Positions 1 to 6,303 of a DNA stretch of 8,386 nt are shown one piece after another; within the stretch, counting starts at the first letter, position 1; each line of letters starts with the position of its first letter. Both the position numbers and the translations under genes were made by a program. The stretch covers positions 1-8,386 of the forward strand of contig JAFDAE010000175.1 in assembly GCA_019314005.1 (NCBI GenBank), read 5' to 3'. The notes beneath the pieces are model-generated. The model was not told the origin of the DNA. It saw only the letters and a list, made by a program, of their open reading frames with translations, and searched no databases. Source of the DNA: Deltaproteobacteria bacterium (GTDB lineage: Bacteria; Desulfobacterota; Desulfobacteria; C00003060; C00003106).

Positions 1-702
1 GAAAGGAGCCTGGTCCATGCTTTTTCTTTGTCGGGTTGGTAATAGAATACAACCCCATCCATAGATGGTCTGCCGTCATAATAATCTTCGTTCGCCACGA
101 GAACAACTTCTTTCTCGCCATTTCTGTAGGCGAATTTAAATGGGCCGGACCCAATAGGATGGTTGTAATAGTCGATTTTGTCTCCATTGGATTTTGGAAT
201 AATCTCGAAGTCCCAGATTTTTTTAGGGAATTCAGGAGCATTTCTCTTGAGGCGTATGCAAATAACAGTATCTGATAAAAGGTAGATCTGGTCTATTAAA
301 GAGGACATGGAAGAACTAATCGTGCGTAAAGGGGTCTCCAATGAAAACTTTATATCCTTTGAAGTAACAGGCTGTTTGTTGTGGAACAAAGCGTCTTTTC
401 TGAGGTGGATAGTCCAGGTAAAGCTCATGGGATCATAGGTCCATTTGGTGGCCAGGTCCGGTTCAAGTTCTCCGCTTGGATTTGGTACAAAAAGATAACT
501 ATACAGCAGAGGAAAGATATGGTTTGAACCGGACCCAAGAACCTCTGTGGGATTCAAAGATGTGAATGGGGCGTTGACATCATACCGGAGGATATTTTCA
601 TTTTGCGGGATTTTAGTGTCAGAAGTGACGTCAGATTTTTTACAGGACGTAAGAGGGCATATAAGGCAAATACAGAGTAGGAACAAAGTCAAATGTCTAA
701 GC

Positions 703-917
703 GAGACCTTTACATAACTGCCATTATGAGCGCTATGCTTCACTTCGTGTCCGTGATGCGGCGTCAGGCTTCAAACTATGCACGAAGTGAAGCGTCAGCG
801 CTATCCTCAAAATACCCAATGTATTCCTCCGGTTAAAGTTTTCGCCTTTCCCCGGCGACGGGATTTCACTTCGTTCAACTTGCCTGACGAAAAAATGTCG
901 CGTTATGCAAAGGTCTC
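703..917. mobile_element. MITE-like element A (215 bp) with TIRs and TAAGC target duplication
   Basis: The ends are a 16-bp terminal inverted repeat with one mismatch: GAGACCTTTACATAAC at 703-718 and its complement GTTATGCAAAGGTCTC at 902-917. TAAGC directly flanks both sides (698-702 and 918-922), as expected for a 5-bp target-site duplication. No transposase is encoded, so it would be mobilised in trans. The interior contains a 13-bp perfect inverted repeat (737-749/781-793) and a 48-nt core (803-850, minus orientation) shared with element B at 7618-7759. Small ORFs can be read on both strands but look like repeat translation, not genes. I do not assign the parent IS family. Confidence 0.85.
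737..793. repeat. Internal inverted repeat of MITE A
   Basis: GCTTCACTTCGTG at 737-749 is perfectly complementary to CACGAAGTGAAGC at 781-793, with a 31-nt loop. Less regular outer pairing involves AGCGCT on both sides. On the minus-strand transcript this stem contains the GTG (743-741) that could restart translation of the interrupted lipoprotein gene, so pairing would tend to hide it. Confidence 0.7.
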
Positions 918-959
918 TAAGCAGGGTTGTCATAGCTTTCAAGAAAATGTTCTTAGCCA

Positions 960-2828
960 TTAAAACTCAAACCTCACCCCACCTTCGACCCACCGGTCCG
1001 GCTGGGGCCAGACCGCACGATACACGTAATTGCTGTTGGTCAGGTTGTACACGGCGGCAAAGAGGCTCACCTTTCCATGGCGCTCAGGACAGGGGAGGGT
1101 GACCTGCAGTAGATAGTCGAGGATCATGCGGTCGTCTTCGGTTTCAGGGTAGGTAGAGTTATGATCGATATATTTTCCGTTAATGGAGTGTGTCATCCAT
1201 TTATAGGTATAAGCGGCCGAGACATTGAACGTCTTTCTCGGGATATCATTGATTGCCGTGTTTGTCTCCTCATCCGTTACGTGGACGTAGCTTCCGCCAA
1301 ATGCGAGGCGCAGCCCGAAATCAAAGTTTGCTGATATGCTTCCCTCTACGCCTCTACGGGTGACTTCGTCGATATTTTCGTATCGTCCGGTGTCGCTATT
1401 CCAGTCGATAAGATCGTCGACTTCCGCACGAAAGGCGTTCACCTCAAGTCTCAGGAATTTGATTGGCTGGATTTCAACGCCGAGTTGATAATTTATTGCA
1501 ATCTCAGGGTCGAGGTTCGGATTGGTTGAGAGCTCGTTAGGGTCGGGGGCTGAGAACCCTTTGGCGACCTGTGCGCGGACAAGGGCGTTGTATTCTGCGA
1601 TACGATAGACCACGCCGCAGGACGGGCTGAATTTGCCGCCGAAATCTCTGTTGTCGTCGTAGCGGAGTCCCGCGTTAAGAGAGATGTCGCCCACGGTGAG
1701 GGTATCATTGGCATATGCCGCCCAGTTTCGGGTGTGGCCGTCAAGGTCCGAACCCCACACCTCGGAGAGATAATCGAATCTGCCCCAGTCCTCGTCAAAC
1801 CCGAGGTTAAGGGTGTTTGTTGCCCCGCTCGTATGGTTCACACGGGCGCTGACGCCCCAGATCTCATCTTCGTAATCGTTGTAGATCTCCGGATCACTGC
1901 CATCAAAAAAGATATCGATGACCGAGCTATCAAATTGATGATGCCTCCCCTCAAGGGTAAAAGTAAGGTTATCGGCAGGCGAGGTTTCAAAGAGAAGGCG
2001 CTGGTACGAGCGACGCTGATCAATGTCATCCCACAAACTCGGCCAGTTAGGGACGGGGTCTTCACTCTCGCCTTTATCATAGCTGTACGCAAAGTTGAGG
2101 CGGCTTGCCGTGCCTAATTCGTAATTGAGCTTGGCATATACGGCATCCTGCTTGTATTCGGTGTAGTCAATAAATCCATCGCTTTCGTCATGGGTGAGGG
2201 AGAGGAGGTAGCCAAAACCATCCTTTGTACCGCTCACGGTGCCGCGGCTCTTTGAGGTCCTGTGTTCTCCGTACGAGGTGCGGACATCTGCCGAAAACGG
2301 CTTTGTTTTGTCCGGTTCCTTGGTGATGATATTGATCACACCGCCCAGCGCGGAGCCCCAGGCAGAGGAGGCCGCCCCTTTGTAGATCTCAATCCGGTCG
2401 ATGGTATCAATCGGTATGTAAGAAAGGTTTGTTCGGGGATTGAGCAGTTGGTTGAGAGGAACGCCATCCTGATAGACCGCCACGTGCCTGGTGCTCGATC
2501 CCTGGATGCTGGCCGTGGTATCGCTTCCCAATCCGGCGCCGAACTCCACGTAGACACCCGGTATGTACTGGAGTACTTCGGCCGCGTTGGAGACCGGCAT
2601 TTTTTCTATGTCTTCTCTGGTAACAACGGTGATGTTGGCCGCTATATCCTGTCTGGGGGTCTCCGCACGCGTGGCAGTGACCACAATCTCTCCTAATTGA
2701 TAAGCCTCTGGCTCGGATACCGCATCCTCAGCCTGCACATTGCAAGAGAAGATAACGAGAAAAAAGAAAGCAAGAATAAACCATGACTCACCGCAAAGAC
2801 GCAAAGAACGCAAAATTTTAAAGCTCAT
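960..2828 (-). CDS. TonB-dependent outer-membrane receptor, BtuB/siderophore-receptor-like
   Basis: The product is a 622-residue outer-membrane transporter that would take up a scarce chelate or cofactor using TonB-ExbBD energy. Residues 1-33 form a signal peptide with a hydrophobic core (WFILAFFFLVIF) and likely cleavage after VQA. A TonB box GEIVVTATR lies at 46-54. The plug domain (about 55-165) has typical blocks such as AEVLQYIPGVYV, VAVYQDGVPLN and IDRIEIYKGAASSAWGSALG, with GGVINIITK closing it. The rest is strand-rich barrel sequence ending in aromatic Phe, the usual outer-membrane C-terminal signal. I chose ATG 2828 over TTG 2864 because an AAGGGG Shine-Dalgarno lies 8 nt upstream and the TTG lies inside a heptamer repeat. 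The stop overlaps the start of the downstream lipoprotein gene (TAATG). Length and plug resemble cobalamin receptors, but a family-5 binding protein next door argues for a peptide- or metal-chelate-like ligand; the substrate is unresolved. Confidence 0.93.
   Translation of the reverse strand: MSFKILRSLRLCGESWFILAFFFLVIFSCNVQAEDAVSEPEAYQLGEIVVTATRAETPRQDIAANITVVTREDIEKMPVSNAAEVLQYIPGVYVEFGAGLGSDTTASIQGSSTRHVAVYQDGVPLNQLLNPRTNLSYIPIDTIDRIEIYKGAASSAWGSALGGVINIITKEPDKTKPFSADVRTSYGEHRTSKSRGTVSGTKDGFGYLLSLTHDESDGFIDYTEYKQDAVYAKLNYELGTASRLNFAYSYDKGESEDPVPNWPSLWDDIDQRRSYQRLLFETSPADNLTFTLEGRHHQFDSSVIDIFFDGSDPEIYNDYEDEIWGVSARVNHTSGATNTLNLGFDEDWGRFDYLSEVWGSDLDGHTRNWAAYANDTLTVGDISLNAGLRYDDNRDFGGKFSPSCGVVYRIAEYNALVRAQVAKGFSAPDPNELSTNPNLDPEIAINYQLGVEIQPIKFLRLEVNAFRAEVDDLIDWNSDTGRYENIDEVTRRGVEGSISANFDFGLRLAFGGSYVHVTDEETNTAINDIPRKTFNVSAAYTYKWMTHSINGKYIDHNSTYPETEDDRMILDYLLQVTLPCPERHGKVSLFAAVYNLTNSNYVYRAVWPQPDRWVEGGVRFEF
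2784..2816 (-). repeat. Dispersed TTTGCGT-type repeat read as receptor signal-peptide codons
   Basis: On the minus strand this reads TTTTGCGTTCTTTGCGTCTT followed by TGCGGTGAGTCATGG, with three spaced TTGCG units. From memory, runs of this kind are a common dispersed, usually intergenic, bacterial repeat. Here it is in frame and encodes receptor residues about 5-16 (ILRSLRLCGESW), supplying the basic N-region of the signal peptide. Confidence 0.55.
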
Positions 2829-2848
2829 TGAAAAAACCCCTTTTTTTA
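2829..2848 (-). promoter_or_regulatory. Shine-Dalgarno of the receptor gene within an A6-C4-T6 palindrome
   Basis: The minus strand reads AAAAAAAGGGGTTTTTTCA and then ATG. The AAGGGG is a good ribosome-binding site with 8 nt spacing, which fixes the receptor start at 2828. The flanking A and T runs (2831-2836 and 2841-2846) could pair, putting the GGGG in a four-base loop. Confidence 0.65.
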
Positions 2849-2854
2849 AATCAT

Positions 2855-2896
2855 CAATCGACAATCTTCAATCTTCAATCTTCAATTTTCAATCCC
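2855..2896. repeat. Heptamer tandem repeat array 1 (CAATCNN, six units)
   Basis: The plus strand contains CAATCGA, CAATCTT, CAATCTT, CAATCTT, CAATTTT and CAATCCC in exact 7-nt phase. The array fills most of the gap between the receptor and activator genes. It includes the activator stop codon TGA (2889-2891, minus), so the activator 3' end runs into the repeat. The same unit recurs at 6159-6247. Confidence 0.8.
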
Positions 2897-4241
2897 CCAA
2901 TTCCTCAACCCCATACCCCTTGACCTTGTCAATCAGGGTCTTGCGGCTTATACCCAATAGCTCGGCCGCCTTGGTTTTATTGTTTTGGGTACGTTTCAAG
3001 GCCATGGTGATAAAGTGCTTCTCCATATCCTTCAGGTTCATATCAGACATGTCTTGGTACTCTTGGGTATCAAAAGGGAGGTGTTTGGTGGTGATAATAG
3101 TCTCTTTGCAGGTTATCACGGCCCTTTCTATGATGTTTATCAGTTCCCGGACATTGCCCGGCCAATCGTATTCCCTGAGGGCGAGCATGGCAGTAGTAGA
3201 AATACCGTCTATTGGCCGATGATACGCCTGAGTGAATTGTTTAAGATAGAATTCAGCGATGAGAGGGATATCGTCTTGCCTGTGTCTCAGGGGCGGGATC
3301 TCAATGGGATAAACGTTTAAACGGTAAAAAAGATCCTTACGAAAGTGACCGCTTGCAACATCTGCCTCCAAGTCGCGGTTGGTGGCCGCGATAACACGAA
3401 AGTCTGAATATATGGGAAAGGTCCCTCCTACGCGCGTAAAGCTCTTGGTTTCCACTACCCTGAGGAGTTTAGGTTGAACGAAGTGCGGCGCTTCGCTTAT
3501 TTCGTCCAAGAAGATGGTTCCCTTGTGAACCAACTCAAAAATGCCTGTTCTCCTCTCTATCGCGCCGGTAAACGCACCCTTTTCATGGCCGAACAACTCA
3601 CTCTCCAGGACTCCGGAGGCGAATTCATTGCAGTTTACCGCAAAAAAAGGGTTGTCCCGTCTGTCACCTTGATTATGAATAGCCCGGGCAACCAGCTCCT
3701 TACCTGTGCCGGTTTCCCCGTATATAAGGACAGTAACAGGCAGCTTTGCGACCTCATCTATTGACCTGAGCACCTTTGTGAGTCCATCTGATTGGCCTAT
3801 GATGGTCACCGGTATTTTTGCATGGAGGGACTTCTCCCTGCGAAGAGAGGCTACCTCTTTGGTCATCTCTCGCTTGACCAACGCCTCCCGGACGGTTGTC
3901 CAGAACAGGTCCAATTTGTCGTTGATCGGCTTTTCAAAATAGTGGAAGGCGCCTTGCTTGACCGCCTTGATGGCATCTTCTGTGGAACCAAAGGCGGTGA
4001 TCAGGATGACGGGAATGTCAGGGTAGAGGTCCTGGACCGTGGTGAAAAGCTCGGTCCCTGTCATCTCAGGCATCTGCACATCTGAGATAATCAGATCAAC
4101 CGGTTTTTTCTTAAGCGCTTCGAGTGCTTCCCTGGCCGATGTGAGAGGGAGTACATCAAAGCTTTTAGCCTCAGGGAGTGAGACAAAGAGTTCTAAGAAT
4201 GCCTTGTTGTCGTCTACTAACAGGAGTTTCGGTTTATTCAT
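2889..4241 (-). CDS. Sigma-54-dependent response regulator (NtrC/AtoC family)
   Basis: The product is a 450-residue cytoplasmic enhancer-binding protein that would activate sigma-54 promoters when phosphorylated by a partner kinase. Residues 1-110 are a receiver with acidic D10/D11, phospho-acceptor D54 (LIISDVQMP), T82 and K104. The AAA+ domain (about 147-380) has Walker A GETGTGKE at 175-182, the sigma-54 contact loop GAFTGA at 222-227, and Walker B FLDE at 244-247. The C-terminus carries a Fis-type helix-turn-helix (KTKAAELLGISRKTLIDKV). All key residues are present and the length is normal for the family. The start at ATG 4241 has no good Shine-Dalgarno but begins exactly at the receiver (MNKPKLLLVDD). 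It is the first gene of a probable operon with the receptor and lipoprotein and is divergent from the hybrid kinase at 4591, whose promoter is sigma-54 type. That kinase is the obvious candidate partner, but this is inference. Confidence 0.95.
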   Translation of the reverse strand: MNKPKLLLVDDNKAFLELFVSLPEAKSFDVLPLTSAREALEALKKKPVDLIISDVQMPEMTGTELFTTVQDLYPDIPVILITAFGSTEDAIKAVKQGAFHYFEKPINDKLDLFWTTVREALVKREMTKEVASLRREKSLHAKIPVTIIGQSDGLTKVLRSIDEVAKLPVTVLIYGETGTGKELVARAIHNQGDRRDNPFFAVNCNEFASGVLESELFGHEKGAFTGAIERRTGIFELVHKGTIFLDEISEAPHFVQPKLLRVVETKSFTRVGGTFPIYSDFRVIAATNRDLEADVASGHFRKDLFYRLNVYPIEIPPLRHRQDDIPLIAEFYLKQFTQAYHRPIDGISTTAMLALREYDWPGNVRELINIIERAVITCKETIITTKHLPFDTQEYQDMSDMNLKDMEKHFITMALKRTQNNKTKAAELLGISRKTLIDKVKGYGVEELGD

Positions 4242-4265
4242 AACGAGTTGAGTAACTTACTAAAC

Positions 4266-4294
4266 AAAATAGCTAATGTCCACAGTTTTTTCAA
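4266..4294 (-). promoter_or_regulatory. Possible sigma-70 promoter P2 for the activator operon
   Basis: On the minus strand, -35 TTGAAA (4294-4289) and -10 TATTTT (4271-4266) are separated by exactly 17 bp. The predicted start would leave a leader of only about 15-20 nt before ATG 4241. It competes with the better-placed P1 at 4392-4420. Confidence 0.35.
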
Positions 4295-4372
4295 AAAATG
4301 GAGAGTTTTGCACAACTGCCATAGGAACTGTGTAGAAAGGTAACACCAAGAGGCCGGGGAAAAGGCCGCTAT

Positions 4373-4389
4373 TGTAACGTTTTGTTACA
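4373..4389. promoter_or_regulatory. Palindrome TGTAAC-N5-GTTACA, candidate activator binding site
   Basis: This is a perfect 6+6 inverted repeat with a 5-nt centre. Its midpoint is about 119 bp upstream of the predicted sigma-54 start site (near 4500), a typical distance for an NtrC-family enhancer. It also lies just past the -10 of leftward promoter P1, so a bound protein could repress the activator's own gene. A poorer similar sequence (GTGT..GTAACAC) lies about 40 bp to the left, near 4331-4347. Confidence 0.5.
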
Positions 4390-4391
4390 GT

Positions 4392-4420
4392 AGTAAAAGA
4401 GCGTGTGTCGCCTCCGTCAA
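4392..4420 (-). promoter_or_regulatory. Candidate sigma-70 promoter P1 for the activator-receptor-lipoprotein operon
   Basis: On the minus strand, -35 TTGACG (4420-4415, 5/6 to consensus) and -10 TTTACT (4397-4392, 4/6) are separated by 17 bp. Transcription would start near 4385, inside the TGTAAC-N5-GTTACA palindrome. Confidence 0.45.
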
Positions 4421-4473
4421 AAAATAATATAAAATTACAGTTAGTTAGAACTTTTTTCTCAAAAGCAATTTTT

Positions 4474-4489
4474 TGGCATACCGCTTGCT
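4474..4489 (+). promoter_or_regulatory. Sigma-54 (RpoN) promoter for the hybrid kinase
   Basis: TGGCAT-ACCGC-TTGCT matches the -24/-12 consensus TGGCAC-N5-TTGCW with one mismatch. The invariant GG (4475-4476) and GC (4487-4488) have the required 10-bp spacing. Transcription would start near 4500, leaving a leader of about 90 nt before the kinase ATG at 4591. Confidence 0.8.
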
Positions 4490-4581
4490 ATTATTAAATC
4501 CCCTGGGAGTTGCAAGTAGTATGTGAAGGTCTCTCTCAATGAGCGAATCTATGTCGTTGCGATGGCAAGTATTAAGGTAAT

Positions 4582-4590
4582 GGAGGTATA
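4582..4590 (+). promoter_or_regulatory. Ribosome binding site of hybrid kinase copy 1
   Basis: GGAGG followed by TATA precedes ATG 4591. The equivalent bases in copy 2 (ATGGAGGATAA at 7823) are used as coding sequence instead, so the two copies appear to begin differently. Confidence 0.65.
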
Positions 4591-6171
4591 ATGGAAGGAA
4601 AGCGTACACATAAAAATTCGAAGCGAACTGAAGAGTCAATCAAAGCTTCCTATGATGAACTTAATCAAATATTCAACAGCACAGCTCCCGGAATTCGCGT
4701 AGTTGACAAGGACTTTAACTTGGTTCGCGTTAACGATACATTTTGGAATTTGTCTGGGATAAGCCCGGAAGAAGGCATGGGCAAGAAGTGCTATGAGGTG
4801 TTGAGCGGTCCGAGCTGTCATACTTCGAACTGTCCGCTGGTCAAGATTCTCAGTGGAGAGAAATGCGTTGAATGCGATGTTGAAATGACACTCGACAACG
4901 GCGCCAAAATCGATTGCTGTGTAGCGGCAACGCCCTTTGTGGGCAGTAATGGCAAGCCGATCGGCATTGTCGAAGCTATCAGCGACGTTACTGATCGCAA
5001 GAGGATTGAGGAGGAAGAAAAGAGCCGCGCAATACAACTGCAGCATGCTCACAGGATGGAATCTGTCGGCGCTTTTGCCGCTAAGATTTCCCACAGGTTT
5101 AACAATCTGCTTATGGGTATTCAGGGGTACTCTTTAATGTTCATGGATATCGATTCTTCAAACCCGCATTTTGAAAAGCTGCAAGGTATAACGGAACTCG
5201 TCAGGAAAGGCGCGGGGTTTACACAACAACTGTCAGACCTTGCAGTTGCCCACAAATACGATGCCAAACCGACCAGCCTCAACGAGCTTATTGAAAAGAC
5301 TCTGGAGGTATTCTCCCGTACCGGAAAAGATATAAAGATTTATACAGAATATGAAAAGGAAATTTGGCCGGCTGAAGTAAGCCGACGACAAATTCAACTG
5401 GTGCTCGCAAACCTTTATGTTAATGCCCGGGAGGCTATGCCGGGGGGCGGTAATCTCTTTATCAAGACTGATAATGTTACGCTTGATGAAAATGATGCCA
5501 AAGCATTTAATGTGACACAGGGTAACTACATTAAGCTATCTATAACCGACACGGGAATCGGCATGGATGAAGTGACACAGCGCATGATATTTGAGCCCTT
5601 TTTTACTACCAAAAATATAGGGGAAGCGGTCGGCCTTGGTCTGTCAGTGGTCTATACCATTATCAAGTGTCACGGGGGGGGTATCAACGTTGACAGTGAG
5701 CCGGGCATGGGAACTACTTTTTATATTTATCTGCCGGCCTCAGAAAAAGAAACAATAAAAGAAGAGAAAACGTCGGACCAACTAAGGAGAGGTAACGAGA
5801 CCATCCTTCTTGTCGATGATGACGAGAGGGTCATATGGGTTGCTGAACAGCTTCTCAAAACACTCGGCTACAGGACCCTATTGGCGAAAAGCGGCAAAGA
5901 AGGCATAGAGATCTATAAGAAGAATAAGGACAAGATTGATATGGTCATCCTCGACATGATTATGCCGGAGATGGATGGTAGTGAGACTTATGGCAGGATA
6001 AAGGAGATAAACCCTGATGTAAAGGTCCTGCTTGCAAGTGGATACAGCATGGATGAGCACATAACAGAATTGTTGGACCGCGGTTGTAACGGTTTTATCC
6101 CGAAGCCGTTCCGAATCAAAGGCTTGTCAGACAAGCTAAGAGAGATACTGGACGAGACAATTGAAGATTGA
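4591..6171 (+). CDS. PAS hybrid sensor histidine kinase with C-terminal receiver (copy 1)
   Basis: The product is a 526-residue signalling kinase without obvious membrane segments, so probably cytoplasmic. A short coil (1-25) leads into one PAS domain (about 20-137) containing a Cys-rich segment: C67, C76, C81, C92, C95, C109 and C110. The dimerisation/phospho-acceptor helix has the H-box SHRFNNLL with His168. The ATPase domain has N278 (VNAREAMP), the G1 box DTGIGM (320-325), the F box FEPFFTTK (334-341) and the G2 box VGLGLSVV (347-354). A receiver follows (about 403-526) with D409-D411, phospho-acceptor D455, S483 and K505, so phosphate may pass internally to D455 or on to another regulator. 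It is driven by the sigma-54 promoter at 4474 and is divergent from the sigma-54 activator. The last codons (ETIED) are contributed by the heptamer repeat. A near-identical second copy begins at 7823. Confidence 0.95.
   Translation: MEGKRTHKNSKRTEESIKASYDELNQIFNSTAPGIRVVDKDFNLVRVNDTFWNLSGISPEEGMGKKCYEVLSGPSCHTSNCPLVKILSGEKCVECDVEMTLDNGAKIDCCVAATPFVGSNGKPIGIVEAISDVTDRKRIEEEEKSRAIQLQHAHRMESVGAFAAKISHRFNNLLMGIQGYSLMFMDIDSSNPHFEKLQGITELVRKGAGFTQQLSDLAVAHKYDAKPTSLNELIEKTLEVFSRTGKDIKIYTEYEKEIWPAEVSRRQIQLVLANLYVNAREAMPGGGNLFIKTDNVTLDENDAKAFNVTQGNYIKLSITDTGIGMDEVTQRMIFEPFFTTKNIGEAVGLGLSVVYTIIKCHGGGINVDSEPGMGTTFYIYLPASEKETIKEEKTSDQLRRGNETILLVDDDERVIWVAEQLLKTLGYRTLLAKSGKEGIEIYKKNKDKIDMVILDMIMPEMDGSETYGRIKEINPDVKVLLASGYSMDEHITELLDRGCNGFIPKPFRIKGLSDKLREILDETIED
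4607..5151 (+). repeat. Direct repeat, left copy (kinase 5' half)
   Basis: This segment aligns with 7839-8386 at a constant offset of 3232, becoming 3235 after a 3-nt difference near 5130 (GYSL versus GYASL). I judge it roughly 95% identical by eye, including scattered silent changes. The repeat presumably continues past the right window edge. Confidence 0.9.
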
Positions 6172-6247
6172 AGATTGAAGAATGAAGGAAGACATGATAA
6201 ATAGTCAATCTTCAATCGACAATCTTCAATCGACAATCTTCAATGAT
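6159..6247. repeat. Inverted heptamer repeat arrays after the kinase gene
   Basis: AAGATTG-type units in 7-nt phase (6164-6191) are followed by six units in the opposite orientation: CAATCTT/CAATCGA alternating from 6206 to 6240, then CAATGAT to 6247. The two arms could pair into a long imperfect hairpin in RNA. No T-run follows, so I do not call it a terminator. The kinase stop codon (6169-6171) lies inside the first arm. Confidence 0.75.
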
Positions 6248-6289
6248 ATCGGGTTCTATCTAACAAAAGTATTCTCATGGTAAGGACTT

Positions 6290-6303
6290 AAGGACTATCT
6301 ATA
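6290..6303 (+). promoter_or_regulatory. Ribosome binding site deciding the GTG start at 6304
   Basis: AAGGA at 6290-6294 sits 9 nt before GTG 6304. This supports the GTG start of the PAS-LuxR gene even though no ATG begins the frame. Confidence 0.6.

Larger units (their letters stand above)
1..960 (-). pseudogene. ABC-transporter substrate-binding lipoprotein (SBP family 5), 5' end split by a MITE, 3' end outside window
   Basis: Minus-strand reading from ATG at 960 gives the start of a signal peptide, but the 703-917 insertion shifts the frame and the ORF ends at TAG 733-735. Joining 918 to 697 (removing the element and one TAAGC copy) restores one open frame of about 246 codons to the window edge. 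It has a basic N-region, a hydrophobic stretch (LFLLCICLICPLTSC) and a lipobox LTSC with Cys33. The mature part shows family-5 hallmarks: LEPDLATKW followed by an LRKDALFHN stretch, then SKDIKFSLE, then HPIGSGPFKF and ANEDYYDGRPSMDGVVF. Such proteins bind peptides, nickel chelates or other small solutes and deliver them to an ABC permease; the ligand cannot be told here. The ATG overlaps the receptor stop (TAATG), so the two were probably translationally coupled. It may be a true pseudogene, or the downstream part may still be made from a GTG at 743-741 inside the element. Family assignment is strong; functional state is uncertain. Confidence 0.82.
4242..4590. other. Divergent regulatory intergenic region
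   Basis: This 349-bp stretch contains no credible gene. It separates the leftward activator gene from the rightward hybrid kinase and holds a sigma-54 promoter, a 17-bp palindrome, two leftward sigma-70-like promoters and an AT-rich tract (about 4418-4475) between palindrome and sigma-54 promoter, where DNA bending would be useful. A GGCC-N8-GGCC pair near 4352-4367 could form a short hairpin of unknown meaning. Confidence 0.75.

Noticed and set aside
733..963. Small ORFs on both strands over 733-963
   Set aside because: They lie almost entirely in MITE A. The minus-strand one is only the broken start of the lipoprotein gene, and the plus-strand one is its antisense shadow.
2262..2696. 144-aa plus-strand ORF opposite the receptor
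   Set aside because: It lies wholly within the strongly supported receptor gene on the other strand; a long shadow frame.
2855..2896. Heptamer arrays as a CRISPR array
   Set aside because: The units are 7 nt with no unique spacers; simple tandem repeats.
4352..4367. GGCC-N8-GGCC hairpin as a terminator or operator
   Set aside because: The stem is 4 bp, no T-run follows on either strand, and nothing else supports it.
4445..4639. 64-aa minus-strand ORF across the sigma-54 promoter and kinase start
   Set aside because: It is antisense to the kinase start. A similar translation opposite copy 2 simply reflects the duplicated DNA, and it has no ribosome site or recognisable domain.
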